Positions 1 through 12,000 of a stretch of DNA of 39,372 nt are shown here, in pieces. Source of the DNA: Planctomycetota bacterium. Lineage in GTDB: Bacteria > Planctomycetota > Phycisphaerae > Sedimentisphaerales > Anaerohalosphaeraceae. The stretch lies in NCBI GenBank assembly GCA_019456225.1, contig VRUI01000047.1:1-39372 (forward strand), written 5' to 3'. The notes beneath the pieces are model-generated. The model made no database searches and was not told the DNA's origin. It saw nothing but the letters and a program-made list of their open reading frames with translations. A program made the translations under genes and the position numbers. How positions within the stretch are numbered: the first letter of the stretch is position 1; each line of letters begins with the position of its first letter.

Positions 1-1
1 T

Positions 2-3000
2 AGTCAGAATTACCAGTGGCACGAGGCAGCCGAAACTGCGGAAAAACTTTTCGCAAGCAAAGGCGGTTCCAACAGCCAGAATGCCAAAAAGCTCGTTACT
101 CTCTACAGAAAATCCCTGCAAACCGATAAGGCTATCAAATGGGTGAACCGCTGGAAGGAACTTTCGCCTGGGAGCACTACTCCGTGGATGGTTCACGCCG
201 ATATTCTCTATGCAAACGGAAAATCTACCGAGTCGATCAATACTTTGCGAATTGCGGTGCGTAAATTCGATGCCAATGAAGAACTGCTTACCAAGCTCGC
301 TCAAAACTACAGAAATACCGCCAGGTATGCAGACGCTAAGCGTATCTACTGGAAGATGTACGAAAATAGCGAGTCGATCTCAGACAAGCTCACCTGGGTC
401 GAGCAGCTTGCAAGCATCGCGAGAGAAACAGGTACGTTAAATACGCTTACCGAACAGTTCAAGCAGAGAAAACAGCAGGACAGGATCAGCGTTCTGCCGA
501 GGCTTGCGCTTGCCCGGATATATAACCGTTCGGAAGATTACGAGCTTCGGCGGCGTGAGCTTATCGAAGTTAGCCGTCTTAAACCGGACGATATCTCTGT
601 GATCTATGAGATCGCGAAACTTGAGGAAATGGCAGGCAGATGGCAGGACGCGATTACCACTCTTAAAAAGGCCAAAGAGTTTGACACTACGACCAAGACC
701 GATTACAAGATCGCTCGTCTTCATATGGAGTACGGTAATGAGGAACAGGGCATAAAAATGCTTCTGGACCTTGCCGGCGGATACGACGCTGACCCTCGCC
801 AGGCGGAATCACTTGCCGATATGCTTATCATGGGCGGGTATCCTAAGATGGCGGTGAAATATCTCGACGAAATAATCGCCAAGTATCCGGCTGACTGGCG
901 TATTAAGTATCTTCGCGCGATTGCCTTAGAGGAGCAGGATAAGGTTACAGAAGCAGTGGAGATTTACTTGTCTTTGCTTGGCGAAGACACGGAGATTAAG
1001 CTTGGAAAGAGCAAACAGAACAACCCATACGCTGCGCAAGCACATTATTTTGTCGAGCTAAAGCGTATCGTTCCTCCGCGTGCGGTCGATTTCTGGATGA
1101 ACATGAACTACTCCCACATGGCATATTCGTATATGCAGCAAAGGAATCATTACCGCGGTCCGAGTATGTCGGCAAGGCAGCCGCTGATACAGATACCGCA
1201 AACTCTTGAGATGCTCAAGTCGTTTAGCGTTGTTCATATCCTAAGCATAAAGAGTTATCTTGACGAGGACGAGGGTAAACAGATCGGCGAGAAACTGTCA
1301 GAGGCGGGGATATCAAATGCGGAACTTTTCGCCGAGCTTACCCTGGACGGCAATAACTACTTTAACCAGAATACGGCGATGATTCAATTGCTTGAAAAAT
1401 ATCCGGATCATGAGATTCCGCTTGCTCTGTCGGCGTGGATGGGACATCAAATGATCGATCCGAATTTATGCCTGAGGCAGATTAATAAATTCAAAAAGAG
1501 CTACCCTTTCCTTGCCGCGATAGCCGGTATTAAGTATTATTCGATCGCCGATGAAAAAGACGAGAAGATTCTTGCCGAGTCCTTTAAGATGCTTGGAAGC
1601 ATTGAAAAGCCGACATTGATGGGCGTTCAGCTGCTGATACAGAGCGCCCAGAGGTTTATGAATGATAACTCCGATGAAAATAAATCTGCTCAGAAGAAGC
1701 TTTGTTCCCTGCTGATCGATTGGAGTGAAAAATACGTAGATACACAAAATCAGAGTTATATGCCCCAGTATATTTTTTCGACGATCTCGCAACTGGCGAT
1801 CAAGGGCGGCGACTACGAGATGTTTGCCGAGTTAATTAACAAAGAGTTGGCGAGATTTAAAAAGAAGGCCGCTAAGGCAGGACCGCAAAATATTAATATT
1901 TACTCCGGAGGTTATGGAAGTGTTACCGTCTTCGGCAGCGGCAGGCATGGAAACAATCTTTTTATACCACTGACTTTTCCTCCGATGCAGCTTCCTGGTT
2001 ATCCCAACTATTTGCTACAGTTGCTTGCCGGGATGAACAATGATCACTATATCAGGCAGATGAATCTTGATCTGGATGAACTGGTTAAAATTGCCGACAA
2101 GATCGAAGATCCCCTTCTTAGAGTTTACCTATATCACTCGACCGGCAAAACCGAAGAAGAGGAAAAACTCTTTACCAAACTTGCTAAGGACTCGCCGAAA
2201 GACGGTGCCGTGACGATGTACAAGGCGGCGAGAGCCTTTAGTAAAGAACAATTCCATATCGCCGTAACTGCAATAGATACGATCCGGAAATCGACCGGCA
2301 ATCGGAAAATAAAGCAGGGTTACGACAAGGTATTAGCAAGTGCGGCGGTAAGCTTTTTCTCTCTTGGGGCAGAGGAACAAGCGAAAAAATGCACGGATGA
2401 GGAACAAGCGAAGATAAAAGAACTGGGTCAGAAGGCTCTGCTTCGTTTGCGTAAATCCACTCTTGCAAGCAATCAGAAAGCTCAACTCTCTGAAGCGATG
2501 CGAACTCTTGGCCTGGCAAAAGAAGCCAATAAGATGGACAAACTAATAGCCGCCGCGGCAGCGACCAGTCACGCACCGGCCCCTTCTTATAGCGGCGGTA
2601 TTATGCCTTCGAGGAATATGAGCTATGACCAGGCAAAAATCGAAAAACTAATTGCTTCGGGTAAGACAGACGAAGCGTTTAAAAAACTCAAGAAGTTCTT
2701 CGAGGGTCACGCAAAGAACGACCTGATGAATATGGGTAACAATAGTTACTACCAGGTCAGGAACCCTAAGCAGTACCTCCAGCAACGGAGCCTTCTTAAG
2801 GAAATGGTTGCCGTTTGCAAACCAAAAAACAATACTTCCTCGAGGGTCTGGCAGGTTTATGCGAAAGTTTGCGAATACCTCGACCAGACCGAAGAGCTTA
2901 AAAAGGCGTGGGCAAAGGTGCTTGAGCTTAAGCCGAAAGATCCGCAGGCGAATCTTTACGCGGCGATGTACGCGCTCGATGACGACCCTAATACCGCCGC

Positions 3001-6000
3001 CGATCACATCAAGAAGATACGCAAAAACAGAATCCCGATGATGTTACAGAGTCTCGATGCGATGTTTAATTATTCGCATGAGAATTATAAGATGCGTTTT
3101 ACGGCGTGCAAGCTGGCAATCGCCCTGCTCAAGCATCCGGGTATCGATGGCAGGACGGACCTGAGCTATTCTTCCAGGGTGCTGCAGCATATGGAAGGCT
3201 CGTTATATATACGCACCCAAAATAAAAGCTTTAACATCAACGGTATTTTTACTAAAGCACAAAAACTTGACCCGGACTCTCAGAAGATATGGGACGAACG
3301 AGAAAAGCTTTTTAAAGAACTACTCGACATTCTCTATGAAATACCGAGCGTATGCGACCGGGCATATATCTGCAAGATCAGGCTTGCCAGGAGCCGTGGA
3401 ACTTATGACAACAACAAGGCTATCGCTATGGCCGAAGAAACGTTGAAACGCTATAAGTTTGCTCAGCAAAGGCATTCATACAGCAATTCCATGAATTCCA
3501 CAGCCCCGATATCTGCTTGTGAGATACTGCTTGAAAAGGCATTGAAGGACGGAAACGTAGATGAGAAATGCGCAGAGATCGTCGAGATACTCAAGAAAAA
3601 CAGAAACACAAATCATGCCAGGCAGTTTAAGGCTCTGGTGAAACTGTATACCGTTTCAGCGGAAGAATTTGGCGAGGCAGCAGCGAAATACGGTCAACAG
3701 TTCCCCTATAGCTATCAGTCTGTGATCGTCTCGGACAAACAAGGATATAAGCATACGTTCATTATCGCCGGTAAACGCAAAGATATTGACCAGACAAGTT
3801 TTATTTGCAAATTGCTGCAAAACAAAAGCAAAAGATACAACATGAATATTCAGTACAATGATCTTACCGTGCTTGCTCAACAGGTACTCAAGGACAAAGG
3901 TGCAGACAAAGCCGAAGAGTTCGTCGAAAAGGTCTCAACGGCGCTTACCACAACCGCCGACAAACGCAAGGCTTATTGCGATAAGAATTACAATCCGAAC
4001 CAGAGTCATCAACAAGGTACGAAGAACTACATGGTCTATACTTATTACAACTTCCTGAACTACCTTACCAATAACAACGATCCGGATCTGACCAGGATCG
4101 TGTTTGGGCATATAAAGTATATACCCAGATTGCATATGGACAGGGTTCGCAATATCTCGAGCAGAATATATAGCGTCATACGTAGCAGCGATACCAATAA
4201 GAGCAAAGAGCTTATAGTCAAGATCGGGCTGGTTGGTACGCCTGAAGAGATGATCTTTACTCCGTATGTCAGAAACAGCGAACCCTACCTTACTATTAAT
4301 AGTTACATCGTAAATAGACTCAGGGGCAGCAGTTCGTATAAAAAAAGATTTGTTGAAGCACTTGGCAAATGCCCGGACAGTTTCGGTAAAAAGCTGGTAT
4401 TGGCAGTTGTCGAACGCAATAACTCCAAGGCTCACTCGGCGCTTAAGGAGAATTTCGAGGCGATCAAGAAACTAAGCGCTAAAAAGCAATCCGATCTAAT
4501 AAGCTTCATACGCGAAACGACCGGGGCAATTAAAGGTTTAGGCGATATTGATAAAGATCCCGACGAAGTCGATAAGTGGTACGCCTCTATCGTAAACAAA
4601 GCGATCAGTGAAGAACTCGAAAGTTTCATGAAAATGACGCCGGCGAAGTTATTTACCAACAATATGCATGAAAGCCGTTTCCATGATATGGTTGCCAAGA
4701 TAGCTATAACGGTAATCCATGATCCGAACAGCTTCGATAAGCTTATGGCCCGCGCCGACGAGATGTACAAAAAAGGGATCCGCCGGAGAAGTTTCTCCAA
4801 GATCCAGGGGCATTACAGGAATACTTTCATAGAGAGGTATATCGACCGCAGTTCAAATCAGAAATCGCCGGCTGTCTGCAAGTTTTATGTCGATATAATA
4901 CGGAAAAAAGGCTGCACGCTGCGCGAGATCAATGATTACAGGATAAGGCGGTTGTTCGAGGGGCATATCCGGCAGAACCGTGATTCTTATAAGCCCGGAG
5001 ATAACAAAAAAGCTTTCACTTCCCTTGTCAACTTTGTCGGGCAGGTTTACGGCAATAAGAATGCCACCATCGGTTTCGGAACTACTTTAAGAAGCTATGT
5101 TTTCGATTACTACAGAACCACGGACGATTTTACCAAAGTGGTTACAATGCTTGAAGGTTTAAAGAAAGAGAGCAAGTATCCGGTTATCGTTGACGAACTT
5201 ATCATAAATGCCAAAAACCGGTGGAGTGAGAGAGAACGCGACAAGGATAAGCAAAAGAAATTATACGATGATGTATATAAGTATTACCTTGCCATTCTTT
5301 CAGACGAGGAATTATCTGCGCCTTGGCGTTTTGCAGTGCACTACAATATGAAAGGTTATATTCGCAGCAAAGAAGGAAAACTAGCGTTTACACTGAAGGC
5401 TATGGATGTACTCATTAAGTACATGCAAGCCGGTAATTGTCAATATTACCAGGTATACAGGATATCCGAGAATATTATGAACAGTTATATAAGTGTCGCA
5501 CACACAGAGGAGTGGAAAACAAAAGCAAACCAGTATATCGAACTGTATTTCCAGGTTTGGTCAAAGATGCAGAAATCATCAAGTCGCTCCAGTTCTAACG
5601 ATAATCTCATATTTAAACTCCTTCGGCTTCATTTTGAAGCGAACGGCGGAGAAAAGCCTGACGTTGTGGACCGTTTAGTAAGGGTCTCGGGGGGCAATCT
5701 ATGGAAGACACCTGAGATCTACGCGATCATGGTTAATTACGGCCAGCATGACAGGGCTCGCAAGGCTTTGGTCAATAATAAGCATACCTGGAACTTAAGC
5801 TCGTCCAGTAATACTATCAGGATGACTAAGGAATTTGAGGCAAAATCTGATGCCTTCATCGACAGCTTTGACAACCCGGAAGACGCACTTTTCGCGAAAA
5901 TCACCATGTGGCTGAGAAGCGACAGCGGTAGTAATCTAAAGATAAAAATGAAGGACAGGGTCATCCAGCTGGCGAAAGATTATCTTGAGCTTGTCGAGAG

Positions 6001-9000
6001 TAAGTCGTCACAGGGTAATATTTCGATAAATTCGGATTTGGTAATGCAGCGTCTTCTTGCATATGACTATGTTTACCCGGTTCTTAGGAAACGAATATTC
6101 AAGTTGTGCAAAGACAAAGACATCCTGGCATCGATGGCGAATGATAATTCCAAGTTGAAAAGTTACAACCAGGCATTGGCGACCGCTTATTTTAATATCT
6201 GCTCAGCAGAAGGAAATGTTGAGCCGCTTATCAAGACCATCGAAAAGATGGGTGTTTACTGCACTCCAAACGGTCGTTATCGTTACGAAGTTACCAGCTG
6301 GGTACGGACCTGGACAAGAAGTATATATGATAAGATCAGGAGCAAAGGGGTAAAATCGACAAAGCAATTAACCGCATGTTCCAAGCTTTTCGAGGCAACA
6401 TTCAATGAGTCGCTTAAACTTGGGAGGAATTACCGGGGGAATTTATCCCTTGGCAATCTCGGCAGAAGCTACGGCACTATCGCCCTTGCGTCCGGTGAAT
6501 TCGATAAATTCGAAAAGACGATAAGCAAATTGAACAAGCAGGATATGAACGATGTCAAGGGATACGTTAACCTTAGCTCGCTGCTTTCTGAATATCGCCA
6601 GCTTAGCAGATATGCTACTCTTGACCCTGTTCTGCTTAGTAAAAGCCTGGCGAACATGCACAAAAGCGAATACTTTAAGAACGATTTCAAGAATCAGGGA
6701 ATCGGCGTTACCACAAGCATTTACTCACACATGAAGCAAAGATACAGTATCGACATCAAGTACCTGATCAAATGTGTTGAGAAGGAAAATAAATACATCA
6801 AGCCCATTGATGCGGGGTACCTGTACTTTGCCGCTAAAGATCCGGCCAAGGCTATCGCGGCGTGCAGCAAAGGGATCAAAGAAGCGAAGACCGACCTTGA
6901 AAAGACATCGCTGCTGATCGACATGGCTACCTACAGCGTCAAGAGCGATCCTAACAGTTATGAGCAGTGCTGGAATGACATACAGCCTTATAAGGACAGG
7001 CTGGACCAGAGGCTTAAGGAAAAATATAACAACACTTTCAGGGGTAAGATCAGTGAGGCCGTCAAGAAGTTAAACGACATAGCTAATAATATTAAAACCG
7101 GCAAGAATTTGATCGATATGCTTAATGACGATAAGTTGACTTTGACAGAGAGACTTACTGTTTACAGCAGTATGGCACACAGGACCAATCAATTAAAGGA
7201 CCGTGATAATGATGCTATTCTAAATGCTATTATGGATACGCACCTGAAATTCATGCAGGACGGCGACCTTGATTTTGCCCTGCCATACAGCATCTCTAAT
7301 CATTTCGTCATGGACTTCGCAAACCTTCAGCACACAGATAAGTGGAAGGAAAAAGCCAATCAGTTCATGGATCTGTTTTTCCAGCATTGGGAAAAGAGAC
7401 AAAAATCAAGGCATCGCATCGCAACGAACGGTCCTATCGTATTTAAGTACCTGCGCCTTCATTTCGCGGCTAACGGCCAGGGAAAACCGGAAGTTATCGA
7501 CCATGCACAGAAAATGTCGGGAGGCGGTCTCTGGAGAATCCCGGACACTTACGCCATGATGGTACAATACGGTCAGCAGGACAGGGCTTGCGAGGCATTG
7601 ATGAAACACAAACACCTAATATTTACGGGGTCAAATAATTTCTTCAAAATGTCTCCTGAATTTGAGGCCAAAGCCGCCGCATTTATCGACAGTTTCGAAA
7701 AGCCCGAAGCCGCCCTGGTCGCAAAATTGGCTATGTGGGTAATAAACGACGAGACGAAAGATAATCAGCATGAAAAGCTTAAGCTGAAAAGAAATGAAAG
7801 GCTAATCCAGCTAGCAAAGGATTATCTGGAATTGACGACAGGCGAAGACGGCAAGATCAAGACCAATGCCACGTACGATTCGGTATTCCTGCATCTGCTG
7901 GCACAGCAACATGTTCGCCCGATCATAAAAGAACGGATTTTTAAGTTGTTCAAGGGGCAGGATTTCTTTGCTTTGATGACGAAGGCGGATAATAACTCTA
8001 AGAGAAATTACTACCTGGCCCTGTCGAACGTATATTTTAGGATTTGCATTGAAGAGGGTAACGCCAAACCCCTGACCGACACTATCGCAAAGATGATGGA
8101 TTACTGCACACAGGATAATAACAGAAACTATAGCAAAGTCACCGGATGGGTGCGGAATTGGATACAACCTTTCTATGACAGTTTTATACGGGATAAGGAG
8201 CTTAAAGAAAAATATTTAACTTCAGTATATCAGATATACCACGCGACCTTCATCAGTGCAGAAAAGATTGAAAGAAATTACCGTGGGAATTTGTCTTTGA
8301 GTGATATCGCAACATACTACCGGGTTCTGGCGATGGCTGAAGGGAAAATGGATGAATTCCTGAAATCGGTAAGCAAACTCAACGACCGGGATAAGCGGGA
8401 TATCGATTATTATATCAGGCTTAGTAAAATGCTTCGGGATTTCCGCAGCGGAAGTATAATTAATAAAATCACTCCCGCGAAATTCAGCAAGGGTATCTCT
8501 GACATTTGCGCCAGTGAAGTTTATAAAGCCGAATTGAAGAAGGCCGGCGTCGGTGAGATATTGAGCGTTTATTATTATCTTCAGCAGAATCATAGATATG
8601 ACATTAAGTACCTGGTCAAATGTCTCGATGGTGAAAATAAATACTTAAAACCTATCGATGCCGGATACCTATACTTCAATGCAAAAGATACGAAAAAGGC
8701 AATCGCCGCGTGTGACAAGGGAATCAAAGAAGCAACGACCGACCTGGAAAAGACGGCGCTGATCATCGATAAGGCGACCTATAGCATGAACTCCGACCCT
8801 GACAGTTTTGAGCAGGCCTGGAAGGAAATACAGCCTTATAAGGACAATCTTGACAGCAGACTCAAGCAAAGATTCGATACTGCTTTCAGTAAGATAGCTG
8901 AAGATCACAAGAAACGGCTGTTGCTAATTTCCAAAAAAATAACCACAGAAAAGGCCTTTGTCGAAGCCGTAACTGACGAAAAACTTTCTTTGAGCGAGCG

Positions 9001-12000
9001 GCTTACTATTTATCAAAAAGTCAGGTCCGGTGGATACGACTTCAGGATTCATAATAAAGAGGCAACCGGTCATGTCGTTATGGATATGCAGCTTAAATAC
9101 ATGCAGCAGGATAACCTGGATTTGAAACTTGTGTACAAGGCATCTATAAATTTCATCGAAGACTATATCACCCTTGAGCATACTGACAAATGGAAAGAAA
9201 AAGCTAATCAGTACCTCGAACTGTTTTACCAGCGATGGGTAGAGATGCAGAAATCAAGCGACAGCTTTTCAACGAGCAAATATCTTATTTTCAGGTATCT
9301 TATGCTTCATTTCGAAGCGAACGGAGTCGAAAAACCGGAAGTTCTCGACTATGCACTGAAAATATCAGATGATACTCTCTGGAAGATTCCGGAAACTTAT
9401 GCAATAATGGTTAATTGCGGCCTGTATGACATGGCCAGGAAGACGCTTCTTGACAACAGGCAGAAATTACACAGTCACTCATATCAGATTTTAAAAATGA
9501 CGCCGGAGTTGGAGGCAAAATCTGCTGCCTTTATCGAAAGTTTCGAAAGTCCCGCAGACGCCCTGTTCGCTAAACTGGTTATGTGGACCCAGCGTGACGA
9601 TACGAAGGATGCTCTGTATGAAAAACTCAACTTAAAGCAGGATGAAAGAATTGTCCGGTTAGCGACTGATTATCTTGAGGTGACAACAAATCCGGATGGG
9701 AGTATTCAGTCAGATGACAACCTGAAAAGGCTGTTTATGCATTTGCTTGCCAGTTACGGCAGCACCTATCCTATCCTTAAGGAACGCGTTATCAAATTGG
9801 CCGAAGGACAGGATTTCCTTGCTCAGATTTCGAAAAACCGCGATAGCCGGCTGAGAGCATACTACCAGTACCTGGCACAGGCGTATTTTACTTATTGTGT
9901 CGAAGAAGGTAATGCCAAGCCCATGGTAGATACAATGGCAAAAATGGAGGGCTACTTAAAACCCGGTGATGGGGCCTATACTTCAGTAGTTAGTTATGTT
10001 CACAATTGGATGCATCAACTTGTCGGCAATTTTTATAACACCGACGAGATTCCAGAAAAGCAATTAACCGCGTTATATCAGATATGCCATGCGGCTTTTA
10101 ATAATACAACAAAGCACGAAATGAATCGGCATTTTGGCAGCCTTACGGGCTATTATGCAGATATGTCGATGGTTGAAGGTAAAATGGATGTATTCTTAAA
10201 ATCGATAAGCGAACTGAGTAGTCAAGATATGCGGGAAGTAGCAAATAGTATCAAACTTAATACCTTGCTTGAGAACTTCTGCAAGCATGGAGTATTGAAT
10301 AAAATTCCACCTGCCAGATTCAGCAAGGGTATTTCTGAAATTTGCGGCAGTGAACTCTACAAGGCCGAATTGCAGAAAAACGCGATCGGCGAAATTGAGA
10401 GTATTTATTTACATCTTAACGAGGAATATAAATATGGTATTAATTACCTGGTGAAATGTCTTGAGGGCGATAAGAAGTATCTTAAGCCTGTAGACGCTGC
10501 TTTCCTGTATTACCATGCTAAAGATATGGAAAAATGTATCGCAGCCTGCGACAAGGGGATCAAAGAAGCAAAGACCGACCTGGAAAAGGCAGCGTTGATC
10601 ATCGATAAGGCGACCTATAGCATGAACTCCGACCCTGACAGTTTTGAGCAGGCCTGGAAGGAAATACAGCCTTATAAGGCTAAACTGAGCAAGAAGCAGA
10701 CGGAAAGATTCAATACGCTCTTTAAGGAAAAGATCACCCAGACTGAAAAGCAGCCTGTAGAGCCGAAGAAAACCGCGGCACGTTTGAGTAAGGAAATGAC
10801 AGTCGCAAAGCATTTACTCGGTTTCCTGAAAGACAATAAAATTTCCGAATTAAAGCGGCTCGCCCAGTACAGGAATCTGCCGAAAGAGATCAAGTACCTC
10901 AATGCAGAAGATACCCTCCATGGAGTTATGGACCTGAACCTGCAATATTTGGAGCAGGATAACACGGAATTTTCTGAAGAATACAAAAAGACTTTGTGTT
11001 TTGTCGAGGGGTACATTAAGCTTGAACATACCGAAAAATGGAAAGAGAAGGCCCGCCGTTACCAACGGCTGATTAACGAGAAGTACCTGAAGTCAAATAG
11101 CCGTTCCAGTTTTATTCATGGAGTATTCGCGCTCAATCTTCTTCGTCTTCATTTTGAGGTAAATGGCAGTGAAAACCTGAATGGGGCTGAGGATATATTG
11201 GTAATGTCTAAAGGTTCTCTATGGAGAACGCCTGAAACCTACGCTATTATGGTTAAGTACGGCCAACAAGACAGGGCACATAAAGAGTTGGTCGCTCAAA
11301 AATCGCCATGGGTATTCCATTGGGGCTACACTTTTAGCATGACTCCGGAATTTGAGACCAAGGCCGAAGCTTTTATCAAGAGTTTTGAAAAACCTGACGA
11401 TAAGTTTAATGCAGCACTAGCCATGTGGTTAAGAGACGATGGCAACGGGAAACTTAAGCTTTCCAGGCAAGCCAGAATTGCCAGCATCCTTGAGGAAGCC
11501 AAAAAACCGGCATCTAAACCGGAAATCCTGAAAAATATTCAAAAAGCCGCTTCGCTGTACTGGGGGCATGTCAATGATCCGGATAAGGACATGATGATGT
11601 GCGAAATAGCCATTGCAGCGGCCCAGAAACCGCTTGATCGGGCCCGGCTCCTAATTCAAAAGGCCAATCTCGCTAAAAAAATGAATAAAAAAGATGTCGT
11701 AGAGGCTGCATGGCGGGAAATTCAGGCGATTAAAGATAAAATAGTGGATAAAAAGCTGATCGAAGAGTATAATAAAGTTTTTGCCGAGCAGATAAAAAAA
11801 CAGGCTTCCGAGCAAGAGAACAACAGTGAGGCATCGCGAGAAGATAAAATAAAAGCTGTAAACGCACGGTTGCGAGAATTGGCTGAGCAAATGAACGAAA
11901 AAGCAAAGGAAGGCGCAGAGGTTGAAGCAAGGATGAAGTCAATATCTGAAGATGTACACAGGACACTAAATGACATAAATCGAAAAGTTGATGAAGATAA

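Noticed and set aside
143-145. GTG at 143 as the start of the giant TPR gene
   Set aside because: The same frame is open back to base 2 with solenoid-like residues, so the gene enters from outside the window.
3935-4435. A 166-codon minus-strand frame inside the giant TPR gene
   Set aside because: It is a shadow of the plus-strand coding region with no supporting motif.
5398-11790. Possible CRISPR or satellite array
   Set aside because: The repetition is at protein level with a ~1.85-kb period inside one reading frame, not short spaced DNA repeats.
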